17,037 nt of DNA from Bisporella sp. PMI_857 (Eukaryota; Ascomycota; Leotiomycetes; Helotiales; Helotiaceae), in the NCBI GenBank assembly GCA_021307315.1, contig JAJSPD010000226.1, positions 1 to 17,037 on the forward strand, written 5' to 3'. Positions within the stretch are counted from its first letter, which is position 1. The number at the start of each line of letters is the position of its first letter. This document shows, piece by piece, positions 1 to 8,917 of this stretch. The notes under the pieces were generated by a model that was given only the letters and a program-made list of their open reading frames with translations, did no database searches and was not told the origin of the DNA. The translations under genes were made by a program, and so were the position numbers.

Positions 1-253
1 CAACCGGCTCTAATTGTCGCTGTGCCTCTCGAGCTCCTTCGCTTTTGATGACATGCAGAATTTGAAGTGGGGCAGATATGATGATCGCTTTTTCTTGAGC
101 CACCATACTCTCCCAAAGGATGACATGCAGTTGCTCTTCACTTCCGCCAGAACTATCAAAATGCAATTGGCCATATTCAAGCAATGGCAATATGAGCCTA
201 AACCAGTTGCCTCTTATACACTATTCCCTATTGCCTAGCATAGATGGGTCTAG

Positions 254-507
254 AATAGAGGTCCTATTGTAAAGTCATCATCAGTCTCCACTCTTCACAC
301 GTGGTCAGCACGAAGATTGTACGGTCTGCAGTTCCACATTTAAATTTGGTGCGCCTGAATCAATTTCTTGATGACCTGCATATCCGGTGCAGATTAATCG
401 ATCTAAATGTCCGCACCTCAGCATTGGAGTGTGGCCATGTACAATATTCGTGCTGACCACGTGCGAAACTCGGAGACCAGTGATGACTTTAAAATGGGGC
501 AACGATG
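254..507. repeat. Degenerate inverted repeat (foldback, MITE-like)
   Basis: Positions 270-322 pair with 439-491 as an inverted repeat of about 53 nt with roughly nine mismatches. The best core is 298-322 against 439-463, 25 nt with one mismatch, starting CACGTGGTCAGCACGAA. Similarity fades outward to about 254 and 507. The arms enclose about 116 nt that carry no frame of note. The shape fits an old non-autonomous foldback or miniature inverted-repeat element. No target-site duplication is certain. Confidence 0.5.
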
Positions 508-515
508 TCTCCGTA

Positions 516-549
516 GCGGACGTGATTGTGCGGACGTGATTGTGCGGAC
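516..549 (+). repeat. 14-bp direct tandem repeat, 2.4 copies
   Basis: The unit GCGGACGTGATTGT occurs at 516-529 and again without change at 530-543, followed by a partial third copy (GCGGAC, 544-549). It ends 25 bp before the left end of the hAT element. No function can be assigned. Confidence 0.7.
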
Positions 550-574
550 AGGGTAACTTACCCTTAAATGTCAC

Positions 575-593
575 CAGTGTAGCCAGTAGTGTG
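575..593 (+). repeat. hAT left terminal inverted repeat
   Basis: CAGTGTAGCCAGTAGTGTG is the exact complement of 3898-3916. After a three-base gap, the next bases (GCCGTAA) also match the inner side of the other end. Confidence 0.92.
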
Positions 594-618
594 GCCGTAA
601 AAATACCACGGCGTAAAT

Positions 619-648
619 TACGGTACGGTACGGTATAATACGGTACGG
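619..648 (+). repeat. hAT left subterminal TACGG repeats
   Basis: The pentamer TACGG occurs three times in tandem (619-633) and twice more at 639-648. Related words (GGCGTAA, GAATACGGCGTATTAC) follow up to about 710. The same word in the other orientation sits near the right end at 3762-3790. Clustered short subterminal repeats in opposite orientation at the two ends are typical hAT transposase-binding arrays. Confidence 0.7.
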
Positions 649-1389
649 CAGGCCGTAATGGTACAGCTTTAAGAATACGCACTGCTTAGTCAGAATACGG
701 CGTATTACTGTACCACCAAATGAGGCTGAAATTAAGCTCTCGCTTAAGGTATTATCTGCTACCTCAACAATACGCTTGATTATTAGACTGAGAATGACTC
801 TCATAGTACCAACGCTATAATTATAATACTAGATATATGTTAATTAACTGGTTCATATCTTTCGAACGGTACTAAATTCATAATTTTTGAATGTATAGTC
901 GGCGTAGAATTTAAGTTTGAAGTTATCGTGCCAAATTCGGATATTTCCACCCGAACTTTGCTTCAAATATCCAAAGCCCAACTACGCCTTCAATTCTTAA
1001 CTAAATTGCGAGACTCTTATATATATAGATTCACTAATATACACTCTGTCAATTGGGCCTATGTAGGCTTAATTCGGCCGAGGTTGAGTAACATTATTAT
1101 TCAATAGTTTAAATTTCTAATTTTTGAAGCTATTCCCAAGTATTTGGCATATATGACTTTAATAACCCAACTTCACTTAAATTCTATATCACCAAAACTT
1201 AACCAGCGTACATCGGAGCGATGTCATTTGAAAGCCCTCCCTCTAATACGCGTAATATCTCAATATGAAGTAATTTAGAGTATATCTTTATGTTTTCCGA
1301 AGGCTTTGAAGTCAATGTTTTGATCAAAAAAAACACGCTAATTCTAGTGATTCGAAATCACCAGAATCCCTGCGCAGTGGAGTTTGGTC

Positions 1390-1396
1390 TATATAA
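1390..1396 (+). promoter_or_regulatory. TATA box of the hAT transposase gene
   Basis: TATATAA lies about 110 nt before the chosen ATG at 1508. A pyrimidine-rich leader runs between them (TTTCTTCTTTCTCTTTC), a common fungal promoter and 5'-UTR arrangement. A 6-bp stem GTGATT-CGA-AATCAC lies just upstream. The call rests on motif and spacing only. Confidence 0.5.
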
Positions 1397-1507
1397 ACCT
1401 TGATTTCTTATCGTTCTCTTACTTTATTTCTTCTTTCTCTTTCATCAAAATATCAATCATCAATTTGTTCCCCACCTACCTACCAACCAACCTATAACCA
1501 AATCCAG

Positions 1508-3699
1508 ATGTCTCAAGCCTCAATGATATCATCATCTGACCTTGAATATCTTGATATTTCTTCCTCTCCACCTCCTTCCTCTCCACCTAGTTTAACTAGC
1601 TATTCCTCAGGATATAAAAGGCTTCGAACTAGCTGGGTTTATAAGCATATGCCAGATCCTGATCCGGAATACCGATATTTTTATAAGGGAAAAGAAGAGT
1701 GGCGTTGTAAATATTGCTCGAAAGCTTATAGTACAAACGGGGGTACTCGAGTGATTCAGAGGCACCTCTTTGAGAAGCATACCAAGTCTGAGAAGTCTTC
1801 TCGGGAGAATATTTCGGCAAAGCGGCAGCAGTCAATTGAGCATGCTCTTGAGCTCTCTCAGGATCAGTCCTTTAAGCGCCGAAAGCTTAATACGACTAAT
1901 AGTGATGGCAACTCACTTGATGGCAACCACCTTGAGGTCTTATATATTAAGTTCCTTACCGCCTGCCACCTGCCACTTCGTCTGGTCGAATGCCCTGAGT
2001 TTCGGGACCTCCTCAACTATATCAACGATGATATTGATACCTGGCTTCCTACTTCTCATACAACAATCACTCAATGGGTTCTGCGCCAGTTTAGCTCTAT
2101 GAAGGAACAGATGAAGTCGAGGCTGCATAGTGCTCTGACCGATATCCACATTAGCTGTGACCTCTGGACATCACCAAATGGCTTACCAATCCTGGGACTT
2201 GTTAGCCATTATATCGCTCAGGATGGCCAACTTGAGAGTGCTACCCTAGCACTTGTTGAGATGGAGGGGGAGCACTCCGGAGAGAACCTTGCTAAATATC
2301 TACAAGAGGTGGTAGCGGACTGGGGAATTAGTAGTAAGTTAGGATACATACAGATGGACAATGCGACAAATAATGATACCATGATGCGAGAATTTGAGGA
2401 TCGTGAGTAATACCCGATTACCTTGATATTTGTCCTAATTTCATCTAGGCGCATATGACTCCTGGAATATTGATTATAACGCAAAGCACCATCGAATCCG
2501 ATGTATCGGCCATATTATCAACCTATCGGCACAGTCTTTCCTATTTGTTAACCAAGCCGAAGCTCTTGAGACAACTCAGGATGAAATGGACCAGTGGAGG
2601 AGGCTCGGACCACTTGGCAAGCTTCATAACTTTGTTACTCACATTGGACGTACCGCACAACGAAAACAACAATGGAGAGCCATCTCAAGAGGCAGAAATA
2701 TCGCTCGAGATAATGGCACCCGGTGGAACTCTTGGGACAAGATGCTTAGCGAGGCTATTCCCCTACAAAAGGCTGTAGACCGATTCTTTGCGCAATACCC
2801 CGAGAAGGAGCTAAATCTGGATCGACTATTGCCTGAGGACTGGGCCCTTTTGAGCAAGGTAAGGTGTTCTATTTCCCTATTTTCCCCCCTAATCTTGATA
2901 CCAATCATTAATCCTTAACTTATAGGTTAAAGCTTTTCTTACCAACCTCGCACATACGACCAAGGCTCTAGAATCAAACCATAATGCCCTTGACGAGGTA
3001 CTCCCTGCTTTATATTTCATCCTTCAACAATATGAGGAGGGCAAAGCTCAATATAAGAACGACCCAGTCATGAGTACTTGTATTAACTCTGGCTGGGCAA
3101 AGCTAGATAAATACTATGCTCTTTCTAGTGAGACACCGGCATACGTAGGCGCACTTGTCCTTCATCCGGCCTATAAGTGGCAATATATTGAGGAGCACTG
3201 GATGTGTGAGTGGTGGGGCCCAGCTAAGACCGCGCTGGAGGACCTATGGAGAGAGAAGTATATGCCTACAGGCCATGAGAGACTCCCAGGCGAAGCTACT
3301 GCTGCTGCTACTGGCCGAGTTCTTGCTCCCACATACGCAACGCCAAATAAGTTTACTCAGTGGAAGAACTCCTTAAAAGCAAAGGTGCCGACGACTCCAT
3401 CCCAGGACGAATATACTCGATATTGCAGTTCACTGCCACATCACGACTTTGAGGATGTGAGGGACTGGTGGCTGGCACCTGAGCAGCAGGCCATATACCC
3501 TAATTTGAGCAAGATGGCTCTAAACTTGCTTTCTATTCCTGCAATGAGTGCAGAGCCAGAACGTCTTTTCTCGTCTTGCAAAATTACAGTTACAGATCGC
3601 CGTAATAAGCTTTCAGTAAAGGTGATTGAAGCCTTAGAGTGTTTAAGGTCCTGGCATAAGGTAAAAGCCTTTGAATCAGAGGAAGAAATAGGTGAATAG
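1508..3699 (+). CDS. hAT transposase (BED zinc finger, hATC dimerisation), 3 exons
   Basis: The transposase cuts and joins the element by the hAT DDE mechanism. Predicted exons are 1508-2402, 2449-2858 and 2926-3699, joining in frame to 692 residues, a normal length for fungal hAT transposases. A BED-type finger is visible (C67-X2-C70, H86-X4-H91) after a Ser/Pro-rich N-terminus. The first acidic residues sit in CDLWTSPNG (D218) and YIQMDNATNN (D284). Exon 2 carries HRIRCIGHIINL and DNGTRWNSW, both family blocks. The C-terminus has the dimerisation signature YPNLSKMALNLLSIPAMSAE followed by PERLFSS, the block expected to hold the third acidic residue. The frame is open upstream to 1400, but only from a TTG; 1508 is the first ATG and suits the leader. 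No stop or frameshift is seen, so the enzyme may be functional. Confidence 0.92.
2403..2448 (+). other. Intron 1 of the hAT transposase gene (46 nt)
   Basis: The donor is GTGAGT and the acceptor CTAG. Removing it skips the TAA at 2408-2410 and joins D(R) to AYDSWNIDYNAKHHRIRCIG, the expected continuation of hAT transposases. The split codon is C|GC. Confidence 0.88.
2859..2925 (+). other. Intron 2 of the hAT transposase gene (67 nt)
   Basis: The donor is GTAAGG and the acceptor ATAG. It lies between whole codons, joining LPEDWALLSK to VKAFLTNLAHTTKALES. A stop in the preceding frame (TAA, 2916-2918) is removed by splicing. Confidence 0.88.
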
Positions 3700-3759
3700 G
3701 AGTTGGAAGGTAGAGGAAGAGCAAAAGGATATATGAGTCACGTGTAATTATACTCTAGT

Positions 3760-6536
3760 ATGCCGTATTACGCCGTATTACGCCGTGCGTATGACAAAGG
3801 AGGTATATTACTGCAGTACTATTCAGTGCGTATTTGTGGGAGGAATCTGTACTGCAGTGGTAATAAGGCATCAAATTACTGCAGTAATTACGGCGTACAC
3901 ACTACTGGCTACACTGCCGACATTGCATTTCCAAAACAAAAGCTTTACAATGACCAGAAAAGAGACTTGGAAGACATCGACAAGGGTTGCCGAAATGTTC
4001 TCGACGAGCTACAACGAATACTAGACAAAAATAGCGAACTTAGTCCTGAGAACGGGAGTGTCGGCAAGAGAATCAAAAGAGTGTGGAAGAGGCTTAACTG
4101 GAAATCGGACGACATCGACGAGCTTCGGAGTCGTATCAGTGCAAACATTGGTTTCCTAAACGCGTTCAACGGACGACTTACTCGAGATGACGTGGCTAAG
4201 TTAGTACGGCACCAAGAAGATCAAAGCCGTCAAACTGTCCTCGACTGGATCACCCCGATCGACTATGCTCCTCACCAGAACGACTTCATTAGCCGGCGAC
4301 AGGAAGGAACGGGCCAATGGCTTCTCGACTCTGCAGAGTTCCATGCATGGGCAGAAATAGAGAAGCAAACATTGTTCTGCCCAGGCATTCCTGGAGCGGG
4401 GAAGACAATCCTCACATCGATCGTGGTTAACGACCTCATTTCAAGATTTCATAAGAACTCGACGACCGGCATTGCATATATCTACTGTAACTTCAATCGG
4501 CAAGAGAAGCAGAAAGTCGGCGACTTACTGGCGAGCCTGCTGAAACAACTAGCTGAGAGCCAGCTTTCCCTTCCAGGAAGCGTGAAAGATCTCTATACCC
4601 ACCACGAGGCCAAACGAACGCGGCCATCGCTCGACGAAATCTCGAGAGTCCTTGAGTCAGTGGCGGCGATATACTCTAGAGTCTTTTTTATCGTCGATGC
4701 ACTTGACGAATGCCAAGCGTCCGACGGCTGCCGGGCGAGATTCCTGTTGGAGCTTTTTAACCTTCAGACACGATACGGAGCTAATATCTTTACGACTTCA
4801 AGGTTTATTCCGGAGATTGTTGATCAGTTCAAAGGCACCGTATCACTGGAGATTCGTGCAAGCACCGACGATGTGGACGGATACTTGGAGAGTCACACTG
4901 GGCAGCTGCCATTTTTCGTCCAGCAGAACCGACCACTGCAAGAAGAGATTAAGAGGGGTATCTCAGATGCCGTCGATGGAATGTCCGTACCTAACTGATA
5001 GGAAGAGCAGCATAAGTACTGACTATGCGCAGGTTTCTCTTGGCACCAATCTATCTTGGTTTACTTGACGATAAGCTGACACTAAATGATGTCCGAAACG
5101 CATTGGAAGTCTTCCGGAAGCAAGGCCGAGGATTAGGCGAAGATCGGAAGGTCCAGGTGCTAGCTCATGCGTACGAGCAAGCCGTGGAGAGAATCAATGG
5201 ACAAAAGCCAGGTTTAAAGAAGCTTGCGATGAAAGTTCTGTTATGGATTACTTGCGCGAAGAGGCAGCTTACTGCGTCGGAACTTCAGCATGCTCTTGCA
5301 ACCAAGGTGGGAAAGTCTAAGCTTGACAAAGGGGACTTGCCACATATCGGAGATATGGTGTCAGTATGTTCGGGGTTGGTTACCATCGATAAAGAAAGTA
5401 ATATCATCCGATTGGTCCACTATACGACGCAAGAATACTTTCAGAGGACGCAGGAACGTTGGTTCCCAAACGCGGAATCGGAAATCACGACAATCTGCGT
5501 CACCTACCTTTCATTCACCATCTTTGAGAATGGATTCTGCGAAACGGACGAAGCGTTTAAAAAGCGGCTGCGGTCATATCCGCTCTATAACTACGCCGCA
5601 CACAACTGGGGATATCACGCTCATGGGGCTCCGGATTTATGCCAGGAAGTCATAGACTTTCTTGAAAGTGAGGCCAAGGTTGAGGCATCGAGCCAAGCAA
5701 TGATAGATGTTAAGCGGTACTCATTATACTGGAGGCATAACCAAAAAGTGCCAAGGCATATGAGAGGGTTACACTTAGCGGCATACTTCGGATTAGAAGA
5801 AGCTGTAAGCGCCCTACTTAGTCGTAGGCATGGACCGGAGTCGACAGATAGTTGCGGTCGGACGCCGCTGTCGTATGCCGCCGAGAACGGGCATAAGGCT
5901 ATCGTGCAGCTGCTGCTAGACAAAAGAGTCGACATCGAGTTGAAGGATAATGGTGGCTGGACGCCGCTGTCGTATGCCGCCGAGAGAGGCCACGAGGCTG
6001 CCGTCAAGCTGCTACTAAACAATAGGGCCAATATCGACTCCAAAGATACTAAATGGGGTCGAACTCCGCTATCATATGCCGCCGAGAACGGACATACGGC
6101 TATCGTGCAGCTGCTGCTCGACCAAAGAGCCGATATCGAGTCGAAAGATAGCGAATATTATTCGACGCCAATATTGTGGGCTGCATGGAGAGGCCACGAG
6201 GATGTCGTCAAGCTCCTACTTGAGAATGGTACCGAGCCAGAGCCTAGGAACTTCTTTAATTCGACACCTCTACTGTTAGCCGCAGATGGCGGGTACATGG
6301 CCGTCGTCAAGCTGCTCCTCGACAATGGCGCTAATATCGAGGCGACGGATGAGGATAGGCGGACGCCGCTGTCGTATGCCGCCGAGAACGGGCATGTGGC
6401 CATAGTGCAGCTGCTACTCAAGAAAAGAGCCGACATCGGGTCGAAGGATAACCATGGCTGGACGCCGCTGTCGTGGGCCGCAGCAGGAGGGCACCAGGCC
6501 GTCGTCGTGCAGTTGTTAAAACCGTATAATGCTTAA
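3760..6536 (+). CDS. NACHT-ankyrin STAND/NLR-like protein, 5' end disrupted by hAT
   Basis: This is a fungal NLR-like signalling ATPase of the type linked to non-self recognition and cell death. Exons 3760-4982 and 5033-6536 join to 908 residues. Residues about 65-165 form the helical region usually preceding NACHT in this family. The NACHT domain has Walker A GIPGAGKT (209-216), Walker B IVDALDE (311-317) and FTTSR (344-348). A winged-helix-like stretch follows (about 470-497, [20 protein letters not shown]). Eight ankyrin repeats run from about 651 to the end. Residues 1-52 are read from the hAT right end, and no other in-frame ATG exists before NACHT, so the native start and N-terminal domain are missing here. 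Either the gene is a 5' truncation or the hAT supplies a new start. The gene converges on the HET gene. Domain calls are firm; expression is unknown. Confidence 0.85.
3762..3791 (+). repeat. hAT right subterminal GCCGTATTAC repeats
   Basis: GCCGTATTAC stands twice in tandem (3762-3781), followed by GCCGTGCGTA. These are the inverted counterparts of the left-end TACGG/GGCGTAA words. The ATG of the downstream NACHT frame (3760-3762) overlaps the first unit. Confidence 0.7.
3898..3916 (-). repeat. hAT right terminal inverted repeat
   Basis: This is the exact inverted copy of 575-593. It is read through in frame by the NACHT-ankyrin frame, where it encodes residues 47-52 and part of 53. Bases 3919-3924 (GACATT) are also the complement of AATGTC on the outer side of the left end. 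Confidence 0.92.
4983..5032 (+). other. Intron of the NACHT-ankyrin gene (50 nt)
   Basis: The donor is GTCCGT (weak) and the acceptor GCAG, with CTAAC and CTGAC as branch-point candidates. Splicing splits an ATG codon (AT|G) and restores [20 protein letters not shown], the usual continuation after NACHT in this family. Unspliced, the frame ends at TGA 4996-4998. Confidence 0.85.
5766..6533 (+). repeat. Ankyrin-coding tandem repeats, partly near-identical
   Basis: Eight units of about 33 codons are visible. Five share the TPLSYAA or TPLSWAA core. At DNA level, 35 nt at 5860-5894 are identical to 6361-6395, starting GGACGCCGCTGTCG, and about 27 nt match again at 5959-5985. Units 5 and 6 (6161-6340) are more diverged. 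The array ends abruptly in QLLKPYNA. Such internal identity points to recent unequal exchange or gene conversion between units. Confidence 0.85.
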
Positions 6537-6554
6537 ATCTGTATGAATATTATT

Positions 6555-6689
6555 ACGACAATTTACTAATCTACAACTCAAAAATCCCGATATTACTGAG
6601 ATACCACCCAAAAAGTTTTTTATTACCAACCTACCACCCTAGAGTATATAATTACTGAACTACCACCCTGAAAATTGAAGCTATTCCCA
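6555..6689 (+). repeat. MULE left terminal inverted repeat (135 bp)
   Basis: It begins ACGACAATTTACTAA and is nearly identical to the complement of 8909-9043 (132 of 135). It is itself built of about four subrepeats of 29-30 bp, each roughly ATTACTGAACTACCACCC plus a variable spacer, starting near 6562, 6592, 6622 and 6651. Confidence 0.93.
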
Positions 6690-6847
6690 ATCGAACTACG
6701 TACATAATCACCTGCATATTGTGACTCTGCTTTACATACGCCATCCCACAATGAAATTGAAGCAATTCCTAATCATTTTGCACTTACTCCCAAAGCTATT
6801 TGAACTGTTTCAAACCTGATTTCAGAAGCTATTCGCAGTCCTTCACA

Positions 6848-8917
6848 ATGCAACTCGGCGACCAATTTGAGTCAATTGACGCTGCCCGTGAGGCAATCAA
6901 GACCTACGTTTTAGGCCAAGGCGAATCCTACAAAACAGTCTCGTCGGACAAAAGTCGGTATATTCTTGCTTGCAAAGATCGTGAATGCAAGTTTCGTATT
7001 CGAGCTACTCGGTCTAAGAAAGATATCATTTCAATCACAGTATTAGTTGCTCACTCCTGTACACCAGCCACTCATTATAACACGAAGCAATCGTCCTCAG
7101 TGCAATTCCTTAAGTCACATCACCGCGCTAGTGTTATTGATAACCGTAACATCACTCCTGCTACTGTACGAGCCAATGAACGTCTACAATACAGTAACAA
7201 AATCAACTATATGCAAGCCTGGCGTACAATTCAAGCCTTATTAGTTGAGATTGACGGCGACGAAGCGGACTGCTTTGCCAAGTTCCCTGCTTACATTGAG
7301 CGCTATAAGGCTGCAGACCGGCGCAATTTCGCCCAGATTAAACTCTCTGAAAGAGGCAATTTTGAAGGTGTATTCTTTTGTCCAGCTGGTTGTATTAAAG
7401 CTTGCAGCCAGTTACGTGCCTTCACTGCAGTCGATGGCACGCATACACGGTCCAAGTACCGGATGCAGCTATTGATAGCTTGTGGTATCGACGCCAATAA
7501 CAATGGTGTGCCACTGGCTTGGGCTTCAGTGCCTATTGAAGACGAATATTGGTGGACATGGTTCTTTGAGCAGCTTTATATTGCTCTCCCAACTACTCGG
7601 ATAGAAGATCAGATATTTATATCAGATCGTGAGAAAGGCATAGCGCCAGCGCTTGAAAGAGTATATCCTCTTGCCTTTCATGCATACTGCTGCCAGCATA
7701 TTGCAGACAATGTACAAACGAAGTTTGGTAACGCATGCCGTCCTCTATTTTGGGCATGTGCAAGGGCAAAGAACAAGATAGCGTTTCAAAATGCTTTAAA
7801 GCTTTTATATAAGCAAAACGATAACGCCGGCAAATATGTAGATCAAATACCACATAAGTATTGGGCACGCTATGCCTTTCCATATCCAAGGTACGGCCAA
7901 GATACGTCTAACGTTATTGAATCACTCAATGGCACATGGTCTAATATTCGGAACTTGCAACCACTTAAGCTGGTCGATGAAATCTATACGACAATTATGA
8001 AGACTTTCTATGATCGATATCACCGTCAACATTATAGTGCGATCTTACCCAATGTCATATTGAATGCATTCAATGATCGATTACAGAGTTCAAAACGATA
8101 TATGGTCTATCAGTCAGGCAATGGTATATACCAAGTTGAGATTCCAGATACAGGTATCAAACACATTGTTAATCTTGAGAAAAAGACTTGCGAGTGTATG
8201 AACTTTCAGGAGTATAGGTCTCCATGTACGCATGCAATTGCAGCTTGCAGATACGCCTCAATTGACCCCTTCAAAAAGTTCGCAAAGTACTTCAAGCTTA
8301 AGGTATATCGAGAAACCTATTCTTGATTTATACAGCCTGTTTCTATTCGGGATCTGGAGTCTGATCCAAATATATACCCTCCTATTATCAAAAAACAGCG
8401 CGGTAGGCCAAAGACTAAGCGGATTAGAAAGGGCGATTATAAGAGAAAGCCAAAGCAATGTAGTACATGTAAGGAATTTGGCCATGATAAACGCTCTTGT
8501 CGAAGACAACCTATTGCCAATGGACGGCGGCAACGAGCTCGGGACCGAGAACTATCCGATACATCATCAACCAATAGTACAGATAGCTCAGAGATTAATG
8601 GCGAAGTCAGTGACCAGTTTGATATTGAGATGGCATTATACGATCAACGACATTCACAGGCTCTACTTACAATTGGCCATATGGAGGATTGCCCATTCAG
8701 TGAGTCAATGCCTATCGAAGGTATTCAGGTGGGTGATACTATTGTTGTTGATAGCAATAGTGCTATCTATAGCGATAGTGAACTATCTACAGTATCTAGT
8801 AGTAGATTCTCGGGCCTAGAAGAGGATTGGTGGAAAGAAAAGGGAGAAGCAAGTGGCGATATTACAGCGACGGTAATAAGAACACGGTCTAAAGTCAAGC
8901 GGGTGCACTGGGAATAG
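6848..8917 (+). pseudogene. MULE transposase, one in-frame stop at 8324-8326
   Basis: This frame encodes a MuDR-type DDE transposase. The first ATG is 6848; the frame is open earlier only from a TTG at 6800. Residues 42-71 carry a C-X4-C...H-X-C zinc module as in MULE/FAR1 N-termini. The catalytic domain shows FTAVDGTHT (D196), FISDREKG (D260) and NVIESLNG (E358). A SWIM finger follows (C448-X-C450, C460-X-H462). At codon 493 there is one TGA; the same frame then runs on without another stop to 8917. It encodes an AT-hook-like RGRPKTKR and a zinc knuckle (C538-X2-C541-X4-H546-X4-C551), then an acidic Ser-rich tail. The stretch YRETYS-stop-FIQPVSI reads as continuous family sequence, so a nonsense mutation is likelier than an intron. 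The first 492 residues, including all catalytic and SWIM residues, could still be made. Confidence 0.85.
8324..8326 (+). other. In-frame TGA interrupting the MULE transposase
   Basis: This is the only stop between 6848 and 8917 in this frame. It lies just after the SWIM domain and before the zinc-knuckle tail. A 33-nt GT-AG stretch (8303-8335) spanning it would also keep the frame, but is shorter than usual fungal introns. Confidence 0.9.

Larger units (their letters stand above)
1..574. other. Non-coding left flank, no recognisable gene
   Basis: No convincing gene is visible in this stretch. A 74-codon frame at 14-238 opens on TTG directly after a stop (11-13) and resembles no family I know. 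The word GATGACATGCAG occurs twice (47-58 and 119-130). The right half holds a degenerate inverted repeat and a 14-bp tandem repeat, listed separately. I looked here for the missing 5' end of the NACHT gene on the far side of the hAT and found no frame resembling the usual N-terminal region of that family. Confidence 0.5.
594..1507 (+). other. hAT 5' non-coding region
   Basis: About 0.9 kb between the left terminal repeat and the transposase start contains no recognisable gene. It is AT-rich and holds the subterminal repeats, nested short inverted repeats at 901-988 (GGCGTAG at 901-907 against CTACGCC at 982-988; GGATATTT at 939-946 against AAATATCC at 965-972), and the putative promoter and leader close to the gene. 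Confidence 0.6.
575..3916 (+). mobile_element. hAT-superfamily DNA transposon, apparently complete
   Basis: This 3342-bp element is bounded by a perfect 19-bp terminal inverted repeat of the CAGTG type usual for hAT elements: CAGTGTAGCCAGTAGTGTG at 575-593 and its complement at 3898-3916. Just inside both ends are subterminal repeats built on TACGG / GCCGTATTAC, the kind of sites hAT transposases bind. One three-exon transposase gene lies inside in the same orientation. hAT insertion normally makes an 8-bp duplication, but the flanks (AATGTCAC left, CCGACATT right) are not direct repeats, so the ends may not come from one simple insertion. The right end overlaps the start of the NACHT-ankyrin frame. 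Confidence 0.9.

Noticed and set aside
14..238. 74-codon forward frame at the left edge
   Set aside because: It begins on TTG right after a stop, resembles no family I recognise and has no supporting context.
1400..1507. N-terminal extension of the hAT transposase
   Set aside because: It would need a TTG start and overlaps the pyrimidine-rich leader a few bases after the TATA box; the first ATG is 1508.
4983..5032. Two separate genes (3760-4998 and 5025-6536) instead of one NACHT-ankyrin gene
   Set aside because: A GT-AG intron joins them in frame and restores continuous family sequence across the junction.
5621..6436. Antisense frames across the ankyrin repeats (5621-6043, 6158-6436)
   Set aside because: They are mirror frames produced by the GC-rich repeat codons; no independent evidence.
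5856..6533. CRISPR-like spacing of repeats
   Set aside because: The regular repeats are ankyrin codons in a eukaryotic gene, not repeat-spacer units.
8303..8335. 33-nt intron removing the MULE stop
   Set aside because: It has GT and AG ends and keeps the frame, but is shorter than usual fungal introns and would delete residues that look like normal family sequence. It is kept only as an alternative.
8232..8819. 195-codon frame overlapping the MULE transposase tail
   Set aside because: It lies in another frame over the zinc-knuckle tail and shows no domain; the MULE frame explains the sequence better.
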